Of a DNA stretch of 5,441 nucleotides, positions 1 through 5,441 are shown in pieces; positions within the stretch are counted from its first letter, which is position 1, and each line of letters begins with the position of its first letter. The stretch lies in assembly GCA_025458365.1 (NCBI GenBank), contig JALOSP010000118.1:1-5441 (forward strand), read 5' to 3'. Position numbers and translations under genes: made by a program. Below the pieces are notes generated by a model. It worked only from the letters and a program-made list of their open reading frames with translations, had not been told where the DNA came from and searched no databases. This stretch comes from Hyphomonadaceae bacterium. GTDB lineage: Bacteria; Pseudomonadota; Alphaproteobacteria; Caulobacterales; Aquidulcibacteraceae.

Positions 1-1127
1 CGTTTGCCAATGTCGTCATCCATGCCCGCGTGGTTGACGAGAAGGGCAAGAAGATGAGCAAATCCAAGGGCAATGTGATTGATCCTCTGGTGCTGATCGA
101 CCAGTTCGGAGCCGATGCCCTGCGCTTTACCATGGCGATTGCCGCAGGCCCCGGCCGCGACATCCGGATGAGCGACAAGCGGGTGGAAGGCTATCGCAAC
201 TTCCGCACCAAACTGTGGAACGCCGCCCGCTTCTGCCAGATGAATGAGTGCTTCAACTGGGAGGCGTTTGATCCGGTTGGCGTGAAGGGCGTGGTCAATC
301 GCTGGATCGTGTCGGAAACCGCACAGGCCGCGCGTGCGGTCGATGCGGCGCTGGCCGGGCACCGTTTCGATGAAGCGGCCCAGGCGCTCTACAGCTTCAT
401 CTGGAACGTGTTCTGTGACTGGTATGTGGAGCTGATCAAGCCGGTTTTGTCGGGGGCCGATGAAAGCGCCAAGACCGAGACCCGCCAGACGGCGGCCTGG
501 GTGCTCGATCAGATCCTGAAAATCCTGCACCCGTTCATGCCGTTTGTGACCGAAGAGCTGTGGGACAAGCTGGCCGAGTTCGGGCCCAAGCGGGCCAACA
601 TGCTGATTGTGGAAGCCTGGCCCGATCTGCCCGAAAGCCTGATCGACGGCGAGGCTGCCGCCGAAATCCAGTGGCTGATCGATCTGGTGAGCGGCATCCG
701 TTCGCTGAAGTCGGAGGCCAATGTGCCGGGCAGTGCGAAAATCACCGCTTTGCTGGTCAATGCCGATCCGGTGACCAGTGCCCGGCTGGAGCGCTATCAG
801 AACGAGATCGACCGGCTGGCCCGGCTGGACTATTCCAACACCGCCGATGCAGTGCCCAAAGGCTCTCTGACCTTCGTTCTCGACGGCACCACGGTGGCGC
901 TGCCGATGGAAGGCATCATCGACATTGGCGCAGAAAAAGCCCGTCTGGCCAGGGAAATCGCGCGCTGCACCAAGGATATCGCGGGCATCGAGGCCAAGCT
1001 TGGCAATCCGAAGTTCGTCGAGCGGGCGCCGCCTGAGATCGTCGAAGAAAATCAGGAGCGGCTGGCCGCGCTGGGTGTGGAGAAATCCGCGCTGGAAGGC
1101 GCTCTGGCCCGGCTGGGCGAGGGCTGA
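1..1127 (+). CDS. valS: Valyl-tRNA synthetase, C-terminal part (5' end outside window)
   Basis: Class I aminoacyl-tRNA synthetase that charges tRNA-Val in the cytoplasm. The reading frame is open from base 3 to the TGA at 1125-1127, giving 374 visible residues. The family is usually about 870-950 residues, so the Rossmann fold with its HIGH motif and the editing domain lie upstream. Visible in order: the KMSKS ATP-binding loop (bases 51-65, in the context DEKGKKMSKSKGNVIDP); the stem-contact region with EGYRNFRTKLWNAARF; the anticodon-binding helical bundle (about bases 290-620, including HPFMPFVTEELWDKL); and a charged C-terminal coiled coil (about bases 920-1120) with NPKFVERAP. That last motif and the coiled coil mark ValRS rather than IleRS or LeuRS. 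No frameshift or missing motif is seen in the visible part. The next gene begins two bases after the stop. Confidence 0.97.
   Translation, partial: FANVVIHARVVDEKGKKMSKSKGNVIDPLVLIDQFGADALRFTMAIAAGPGRDIRMSDKRVEGYRNFRTKLWNAARFCQMNECFNWEAFDPVGVKGVVNRWIVSETAQAARAVDAALAGHRFDEAAQALYSFIWNVFCDWYVELIKPVLSGADESAKTETRQTAAWVLDQILKILHPFMPFVTEELWDKLAEFGPKRANMLIVEAWPDLPESLIDGEAAAEIQWLIDLVSGIRSLKSEANVPGSAKITALLVNADPVTSARLERYQNEIDRLARLDYSNTADAVPKGSLTFVLDGTTVALPMEGIIDIGAEKARLAREIARCTKDIAGIEAKLGNPKFVERAPPEIVEENQERLAALGVEKSALEGALARLGEG
1119..1123 (+). promoter_or_regulatory. Ribosome binding site of the quinone oxidoreductase gene
   Basis: GAGGG lies inside the last codons of valS, six bases before the GTG at 1130. 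It supports that GTG as the start and implies that ribosomes finishing valS can re-initiate on the next gene. Confidence 0.6.
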
Positions 1128-1129
1128 AC

Positions 1130-2107
1130 GTGACCGCCCTGCCCGCAACTGCACAGGCGATCATTGCCACGCCGGGCCAGCCGCTGGTGCTGGGCGAGAT
1201 CGCAATGCCGGTGCCAAAGGCCGGTGAAGTCCTGATCGCGGTGGCGGCTGCCGGGTTGAATGGCCCTGACCAGATCCAGCGCAAGGGCTTGTATCCGCCG
1301 CCACCGGGCGCGCCGGACACGCTGGGGCTGGAAGTGGCAGGTACGGTGGTCGCACTCGGCGACGGCACAGACCCTGCCCTGCTGGGGCAGGAGGTGTGTG
1401 CCCTCCTGCCCGGTGGCGGCTATGCCACCCATGCGGTGGCGCACGTCGGCAGCGTGCTGCCGGTTCCTGCCGGGCTGACACTGCTGCAAGCAGCGGCCCT
1501 GCCCGAAACGGTTTTCACGGTCTGGACCAATGTGTTCGACCGCGCAGCCCTGAAACCGGGTGAGACCTTGCTGGTCCACGGCGGCACATCGGGCATCGGC
1601 ACGACGGCGATCCAGATGGCCCGCGCCCATGGTGCGCGCGTGTTTGCCACGGCTGGCAGCGACGACAAGTGCGCCCTGATCGAGCGGCTGGGTGCCACCG
1701 CGATCAACTATCGCACCGCCGATTTCGGCGCGATCCTCGCCGAGGCAGGCGGGGCTGACGTGGTGCTCGACATGGTCGGCGGTGACTATATCCAGAAGAA
1801 CCTTGACCTGTTGAAGCAGGACGGGCGGCTGGTGCAGATCGCCTATCGCAATGGCCCGGTGGCCAAGCTCAATCTGATGCGGCTGATGCTGAAGCGGCTG
1901 ACGCTGACCGGATCGACGCTGCGACCGCGCTCCAACACCGAAAAAGCCGCCATCGCCGCAGCCGTGCGCGCCACGGTTTGGCCCTGGATCGAGGCGGGGC
2001 TGGTCAGTCCGGTGATCGACAGCACCTTCCCGCTGGGAGAGGCCGAAGCCGCCCATGCCCGGATGGAGTCTGGCGCCCATAGCGGCAAGATCATGCTGGT
2101 GGTGTAA
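1130..2107 (+). CDS. NAD(P)H:quinone oxidoreductase, PIG3-like, zinc-free MDR family
   Basis: A complete 325-residue protein of the medium-chain dehydrogenase/reductase superfamily, resembling the PIG3 (TP53I3) type of NAD(P)H:quinone oxidoreductase. Family members reduce quinones or enone-type compounds with NADPH in the cytoplasm; the true substrate here cannot be read from sequence. The N-terminal GroES-like domain (about residues 8-120) contains AAGLNGPDQIQRKGLYPPPPG (within residues 40-60) and the LGLEVAGTV stretch, both typical of PIG3. The Rossmann domain has the nucleotide-binding loop HGGTSGIG (residues 150-157). The C-terminus ends in the usual AHSGKIMLVV. The cysteine and histidine ligands of zinc-dependent alcohol dehydrogenases are absent, as expected for this branch. 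The length is normal. The GTG start is chosen because GAGGG sits six bases upstream and homologous proteins begin about eight residues before the first strand. It is probably in one operon with valS. No hairpin followed by a T-run is seen after the stop. Confidence 0.92.
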   Translation: MTALPATAQAIIATPGQPLVLGEIAMPVPKAGEVLIAVAAAGLNGPDQIQRKGLYPPPPGAPDTLGLEVAGTVVALGDGTDPALLGQEVCALLPGGGYATHAVAHVGSVLPVPAGLTLLQAAALPETVFTVWTNVFDRAALKPGETLLVHGGTSGIGTTAIQMARAHGARVFATAGSDDKCALIERLGATAINYRTADFGAILAEAGGADVVLDMVGGDYIQKNLDLLKQDGRLVQIAYRNGPVAKLNLMRLMLKRLTLTGSTLRPRSNTEKAAIAAAVRATVWPWIEAGLVSPVIDSTFPLGEAEAAHARMESGAHSGKIMLVV

Positions 2108-2196
2108 ACGGTGACGCAGGCACGGACCTTGCATTGCAGGTGTTGAAACCGCAGCCGTGCCAATCAATTGCAAACCTATGCCGTGTAGAACGGTCA

Positions 2197-2232
2197 GGCG
2201 AGCAGGATCGGAGGGCCTGTCCTGTGATCGCC
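2197..2232 (+). promoter_or_regulatory. Imperfect leader hairpin abutting the Shine-Dalgarno sequence
   Basis: Bases 2197-2201 (GGCGA) pair with 2228-2232 (TCGCC). Bases 2202-2207 (GCAGGA) pair with 2220-2225 (TCCTGT), with one G-U pair. Two bases (2226-2227) bulge out on the 3' side. The 12-base loop 2208-2219 itself contains GGAGG (2210-2214), a perfect anti-SD complement. The stem ends at 2232 and the working SD, GAGG, begins at 2233. The position would suit modulation of translation initiation, but chance pairing in GC-rich DNA is possible. Confidence 0.35.
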
Positions 2233-2236
2233 GAGG
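2233..2236 (+). promoter_or_regulatory. Ribosome binding site of the acetyltransferase gene
   Basis: GAGG lies six bases before the GTG at 2243. An in-frame TGA at 2225-2227 rules out any start further upstream, and the next in-frame ATG lies about 100 codons downstream, so this site fixes the start. Confidence 0.65.
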
Positions 2237-2242
2237 TACCGC

Positions 2243-3388
2243 GTGTCTGGATTCGAGACAGTCAAGCTGGAACGACTGGGCGCCGCCGATGCAGCCGACT
2301 GGGCGGCGCTATGTCGCACGGTGCCCGAGTTTGGCACACCGCTCCTGTCGCCGGAATTTGCCCGGATCGTCAGCCAGTTCCGGCCCGATACACGGGTGGC
2401 GTTGCAACGTGACGGTCACGGCCGCGCCATTGCCTTCTTCCCGCACAGCCTGAGGCCCGATGGTCTGGCCCGACCCTTGGGCGCGCCGTTTGGTGACTAT
2501 CAGGGCGTGATCGCGGCCCCTTGCACGCCGGTCGACCTGCCCGGCCTGATGGCAAGTGCCGGCATCCGGCGCTTCGCGTATGGCGGGTTGCTGGACCCGG
2601 CGAACCGGTTTGCGGCCAGCCAGATGTGCCACGACACAAGCTACCGGATAGTGCTGGAAAATGGCGCTGCGACTTATCTGGATGCCCTGCAGGCCGAGAA
2701 TCCCAAGCGCCACAAGAACTGGCGCAGGCTGCAGAACAAGACCGAACGCGAAGTCGGCGCCATCAGCTTCAACCCCGACCAGCGGGATAGTGCCATTCTT
2801 GACATGCTTCTGGGCTGGAAGGCCGACCAGATGGTGCGCACCGGCATCACCAATGTGCTGGCCCCTGCCTGGGTCCGGTCGATGATGCATGCCTTGCTGG
2901 AGACCCGTCAAGGCACCGGGCCGGATGCGTTTGGCGGTCTGATGATGACCCTGCATGCTGGTGACACGCTGCTGGCCGGGCATTTTGGTGTGCGGTTGGG
3001 GGGCACGTTCCACCCGTGGATGGCCGCCATCAACCCCGATTTCCATGCCCAGTCCCCTGGTCAGACCTATCTGTTCAAGGCGATCAGCGCGATGGAAGAG
3101 GTCGGCCTGACGACCTATGACCTCGGCCTCGGTCACAGCCACTACAAGGCACCGTTCTGCAACGTGGAAGTCCGCGTGGGGTCCGGCCTGTGGCTGGCAC
3201 AAGGCGCGCGGGCACCCATGAGCACGCGGTCAGATCTGATGGGGCGTCTGGCCCGCCGGATCGACCATGTGGCGTCCGTCGAACTCGACATGGCGGGGCG
3301 CTTGCGCGGTGTCGCGCAGGCCTTTGTCAGCGCGGGCACGCGGATGCGAAGCCGTGGCCAGGATCAGGCCAACGAAATCGGGGCGTGA
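2243..3388 (+). CDS. GNAT family N-acetyltransferase, FemAB/CelD (BioF2-like) type
   Basis: A complete 381-residue soluble protein with no signal peptide or membrane helix. It resembles the GNAT/FemAB-like Acetyltransf_6 (BioF2-like) group. These typically consist of two GNAT-like halves, the second carrying the acyl-CoA-dependent transferase, and are often found with exopolysaccharide, cellulose or holdfast genes (CelD/BcsL, Caulobacter HfsK). The second half spans about residues 150-305. It starts with a basic segment (NPKRHKNWRRLQNKTERE), continues with GWKADQMVRTG (191-201), the central strands HAGDTLLAGHFGVRLGGTFHPWMAAINPDF (238-267) with SPGQTYLFKA (271-280), and ends in YDLGLGHSHYKAPFCN (292-307). 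This strand-turn-YK ending is characteristic of the group. The last 75 residues are a basic tail without a recognised motif. GTG start: an in-frame stop lies just upstream and GAGG is well spaced. The acceptor is unknown; a surface-polysaccharide sugar is an inference from family, as no such genes are visible nearby. It ends 13 bases from the stop of the convergent peptidase gene. Confidence 0.85.
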   Translation: MSGFETVKLERLGAADAADWAALCRTVPEFGTPLLSPEFARIVSQFRPDTRVALQRDGHGRAIAFFPHSLRPDGLARPLGAPFGDYQGVIAAPCTPVDLPGLMASAGIRRFAYGGLLDPANRFAASQMCHDTSYRIVLENGAATYLDALQAENPKRHKNWRRLQNKTEREVGAISFNPDQRDSAILDMLLGWKADQMVRTGITNVLAPAWVRSMMHALLETRQGTGPDAFGGLMMTLHAGDTLLAGHFGVRLGGTFHPWMAAINPDFHAQSPGQTYLFKAISAMEEVGLTTYDLGLGHSHYKAPFCNVEVRVGSGLWLAQGARAPMSTRSDLMGRLARRIDHVASVELDMAGRLRGVAQAFVSAGTRMRSRGQDQANEIGA

Positions 3389-3403
3389 AGGCGCCTTGCG
3401 CCT
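3389..3403. terminator. Short GC hairpin between convergent genes, possible bidirectional terminator
   Basis: AGGCGC (3389-3394) pairs perfectly with GCGCCT (3398-3403) around a CTT loop. It begins directly after the acetyltransferase stop and overlaps two bases of the minus-strand stop codon (3402-3404). It is symmetric, so it could act on both transcripts, but neither side carries a T-run. It is therefore a weak candidate for intrinsic termination and may only protect 3' ends. Confidence 0.35.
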
Positions 3404-5441
3404 ACTCCACCGCGATCACATTGTTGCTGGTGTCCCGGTCGATCCGCTTCACATAGGGGTCCACACCTACAAATGCTGGCGGGTCGCCTGCAGGCACGAT
3501 GATGGTCAGCTCCTGGCGTCCACTGACCAGTCGGCGCCGTTCGAACCCGCGAACATCAGCCCGCGTGAAGCCCGGTTCGTCCGGTTTCTGTGTGAACACA
3601 CCCAGCTCGAAGTTTTCATCGAGGGGTGCCTCGGTCTCGACACCTTCGCCGTCGGCGTAGAGTTTGCGGGCTTCCACGCTCAGCGAGACCTGCCAGCGGC
3701 CATCCGGCAATTGCATGCGCGCTGCGCTGGCGACCTCGACATCATAGAGCGTGATCTTCTCGAACAGATCTGTGATCAATTGCTGTTTGGCGGCATCCGG
3801 GCCGACTTCGGCACGCAGGAAGGTCACGAACTGGGCGCTTGTCGGATAGGGTGCCGGCTTGAAGGCAAACTGGTCGATCATCTTGCCGATCGCGGCATTG
3901 ACCGGTGCCTCGCCCACCTCATTGCGCAACAGATACATCACCATCGCGCCCTTGTTGTAATGGATATAGCCCTGGTTCTCGACCCGGACCAAGGGCAGCT
4001 CTTCGACCGCCTCCGTGCCACGGGCGCCCAGATACTGGTCCAGCTCTCGCTTCAGGAACTGGCGCACCTGATCGGGGCCGAACATCTGCTCCATCACAAG
4101 CATGGCACCATATTGAGCGAAACTCTCCGACAGCATGGTCGCACCCTGCTTGTCGCCACCAATAAATTGGTGGGCAAACCACTGGTGGGCGATTTCGTGC
4201 GCGGTGACGAAGGTGACGAGGTCGATCTTTTCGGGATCGCGATTGGCCTGAAGCCAGCCAATATCCTCGCTGAACGGCACGGTATTGGCGAAGGCCTGGG
4301 CGAAGGTGGCATAGCCCGGAAACTCCAGAATCCGGAACTGGCGGAACTGGTAGGGCGAAAACCGCTCGGAAAACAGCTTGAGCGAGGTTTGAGCCGCAAC
4401 CCTCATCCGCTCGATGTTCGCCGTGTGCTCGGGGTGATGGTACAATTCCACCGCGACCGCCTTGCCCGGCGCGATCTCGACGCTGGACCTGTCCACTGCA
4501 TAGCGGGCCGACTGGATCGAGAAGAAGTGGTGGATCGGCGCTTGGGTCACGAACCGGCGTGTGATCCGTCCATCGGCCCTCGTTTCGGAGACCTGGTAGC
4601 CCGGTGCGATCGGGATCTGGTCGTCGTCGGTTGTCACCGTGATATCGGCATTCACCCAATGGCTGTCGGGGCGCAGGTAGTGGAACCGGTCACCCTTGGG
4701 GTCTTCCAGCTTGTAAGGCCGCCGCTCGGGGTCCAGCCCGTATTTGCGGCGCTTGGACCGGTCGCTCATCCAGTCGGATCGGGCAATCCCGAAGCTGGGG
4801 GTCAACTCCCGGTTGTTGATGAAGGTGCCGTTCGACACCACCCGCTGCTGGCCTGCATCATTGGTGAAGCCCTTGCGACCATAGACGACGTCAAAAGTCA
4901 CAGTCCGCTTCTCGCCCGGTGCCATGGGTGTCTCGAACCGGTAGAGCGTCACGTTCCAGTCCGGCCAGGCCTGGTCCACCACGGCGCCGGGGATTGTCAT
5001 GCCGGCCCGTTCCAGCGTCGCTGGCGGTGGCAGGCTGGCAATCATCCGCTCCAGTGGCACGCCGGTCTGGTTTTCGATCACATAGCTGCCGGTCACATCG
5101 GCCTGGCGGTCATCAGGGCGCAGGTTCACGTTCAACGTCACGTCCGTGATGATCGGACCGGGCATCTCTTCATATTGCGCGAGCGCCTTTTCGGCTTCGG
5201 CCAGATCCTTCTCGCCCGCAACAGTGGACTGGTAAATGTTGAGCACATTGGTGTTGTAGAAGATCCAGCCGCCAAGCCCGGCGAAGGCGGCAACCGCCAC
5301 ACTCAGCACAATGCCGGTCGGCCCGGTCATGCGGGCCGGAAACCGCTTGAACCGGGGTTGCAGCCGGGTTTCGGCCCCGCGGCGCCACAGGCCGTAGGAA
5401 ACGATCACCAGCACCACGGCAAAGGCGCCCCAATAGAGATC
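3402..5441 (-). CDS. ABC transporter permease/M1-type zinc peptidase fusion, C-terminal part (5' end outside window)
   Basis: The frame is open from the right edge (5441) to the TAG at 3402-3404, giving 679 visible residues. The GTG at 5415-5417 is internal, since the upstream codons (DLYWGAFA) continue the same membrane helix. Counting from the edge, residues 3-19 and 43-62 are hydrophobic membrane segments, joined by a basic loop (RRGAETRLQPRFKRFPAR). After a charged linker comes an M1-like N-terminal beta region (about 95-300), then the catalytic domain with zinc motif HEIAHQWFAHQF (H415, E416, H419), the third ligand E439 in MLSESFAQY, and the probable catalytic tyrosine Y495 in HYNKGAMVMYLL. 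A beta-rich C-terminal part follows. This is the arrangement of proteins named 'ABC transporter permease/M1 family aminopeptidase', usually near 1,150-1,200 residues, so an ABC-2-like permease half should lie upstream. Role and substrate of this family are not established. By the positive-inside rule the peptidase faces the periplasm. The classical GxMEN motif is not found and the HEXXH-to-E spacing is 19 rather than 18. It is the only minus-strand gene in the window. Confidence 0.88.
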   Translation of the reverse strand, partial: DLYWGAFAVVLVIVSYGLWRRGAETRLQPRFKRFPARMTGPTGIVLSVAVAAFAGLGGWIFYNTNVLNIYQSTVAGEKDLAEAEKALAQYEEMPGPIITDVTLNVNLRPDDRQADVTGSYVIENQTGVPLERMIASLPPPATLERAGMTIPGAVVDQAWPDWNVTLYRFETPMAPGEKRTVTFDVVYGRKGFTNDAGQQRVVSNGTFINNRELTPSFGIARSDWMSDRSKRRKYGLDPERRPYKLEDPKGDRFHYLRPDSHWVNADITVTTDDDQIPIAPGYQVSETRADGRITRRFVTQAPIHHFFSIQSARYAVDRSSVEIAPGKAVAVELYHHPEHTANIERMRVAAQTSLKLFSERFSPYQFRQFRILEFPGYATFAQAFANTVPFSEDIGWLQANRDPEKIDLVTFVTAHEIAHQWFAHQFIGGDKQGATMLSESFAQYGAMLVMEQMFGPDQVRQFLKRELDQYLGARGTEAVEELPLVRVENQGYIHYNKGAMVMYLLRNEVGEAPVNAAIGKMIDQFAFKPAPYPTSAQFVTFLRAEVGPDAAKQQLITDLFEKITLYDVEVASAARMQLPDGRWQVSLSVEARKLYADGEGVETEAPLDENFELGVFTQKPDEPGFTRADVRGFERRRLVSGRQELTIIVPAGDPPAFVGVDPYVKRIDRDTSNNVIAVE

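Larger units (their letters stand above)
2108..2242 (+). promoter_or_regulatory. Intergenic leader of the acetyltransferase gene, probable promoter region
   Basis: This is the only sizeable gap between genes in the window. Its centre (about 2128-2190) is more AT-rich than the flanks. TTGCA occurs three times (2129-2133, 2134-2138, 2168-2172), and CAATTG and TTGCAA palindromes overlap at 2165-2173. TTGAAA at 2143-2148 resembles a -35 box, but no -10 box stands at the right distance, so no promoter is assigned to exact bases. The 3' part holds a hairpin and the ribosome binding site, listed separately. Presence of a promoter is inferred from gap size and base composition only. Confidence 0.3.

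Noticed and set aside
560..1036. 158-codon plus-strand frame inside valS
   Set aside because: It is Arg/Gly/Gln-rich out-of-frame translation of valS with no motif, and valS itself is intact there.
1052..2173. Long open frame on the minus strand (373 codons) opposite the quinone oxidoreductase
   Set aside because: The opposite strand has strong family motifs throughout, and this antisense frame gives a His/Gln/Arg-rich sequence without any recognisable motif. It is the usual shadow of a GC-rich gene.
2143..2190. Sigma-70-like promoter with TTGAAA at 2143-2148
   Set aside because: No acceptable -10 hexamer at 16-18 bases spacing; TATGCC and TAGAAC nearby are at wrong distances.
2250..2254. 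GANTC (CcrM) methylation site near the acetyltransferase start
   Set aside because: GANTC also occurs within coding sequence at several other places (for example near 2065 and 2698), so its position here carries no special weight.
2309..3202. Long open frame on the minus strand (297 codons) opposite the acetyltransferase
   Set aside because: No recognisable protein family, low-complexity composition, and it is fully covered by a convincing sense gene.
3919..4659. 246-codon minus-strand frame inside the peptidase gene
   Set aside because: It is a +1 shadow of the peptidase reading frame. The true frame carries the zinc motif and has no frameshift.

Overview
The window is high-GC, gene-dense bacterial chromosome. 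It holds three genes read left to right, then one read in the opposite direction that meets them tail to tail. Protein style, frequent GTG starts and gene types (a PIG3-type quinone oxidoreductase behind valS, a CelD/FemAB-like acetyltransferase, an ABC permease/M1 peptidase fusion) suggest an alphaproteobacterium, perhaps Sphingomonadales. That placement comes from recognition of the sequences, not from a search, and no genus can be named.

Layout. Bases 1-1127 hold the 3' part of valS (valyl-tRNA synthetase) from just before the KMSKS loop to the C-terminal coiled coil. Two bases later, at a GTG start, comes a complete zinc-free MDR-family NAD(P)H:quinone oxidoreductase (1130-2107), probably co-transcribed with valS and translationally coupled to it. 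A 135-base gap (2108-2242) carries an imperfect hairpin directly against the Shine-Dalgarno sequence of the next gene. That gene (2243-3388) encodes a 381-residue GNAT/FemAB-like acetyltransferase of the type found in surface-polysaccharide systems. Its stop lies 13 bases from the stop of the convergent gene, and a compact GC hairpin fills that gap. From 3402 to the right edge, on the minus strand, runs the C-terminal part of a large membrane protein: two visible membrane helices followed by an M1-type (gluzincin) zinc peptidase domain. This matches the 'ABC transporter permease/M1 family aminopeptidase' fusion family. Its N-terminal permease half lies beyond the window.

How the genes relate. 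valS and the oxidoreductase look like a housekeeping pair without an obvious functional link. The acetyltransferase appears to be its own transcription unit with no polysaccharide genes in view. The peptidase fusion is the least understood gene. Its catalytic centre is present, but the zinc-ligand spacing is one residue longer than in classical M1 enzymes and the GxMEN exopeptidase motif is not recognisable. I see no RNA genes, mobile elements, CRISPR arrays or long repeats.
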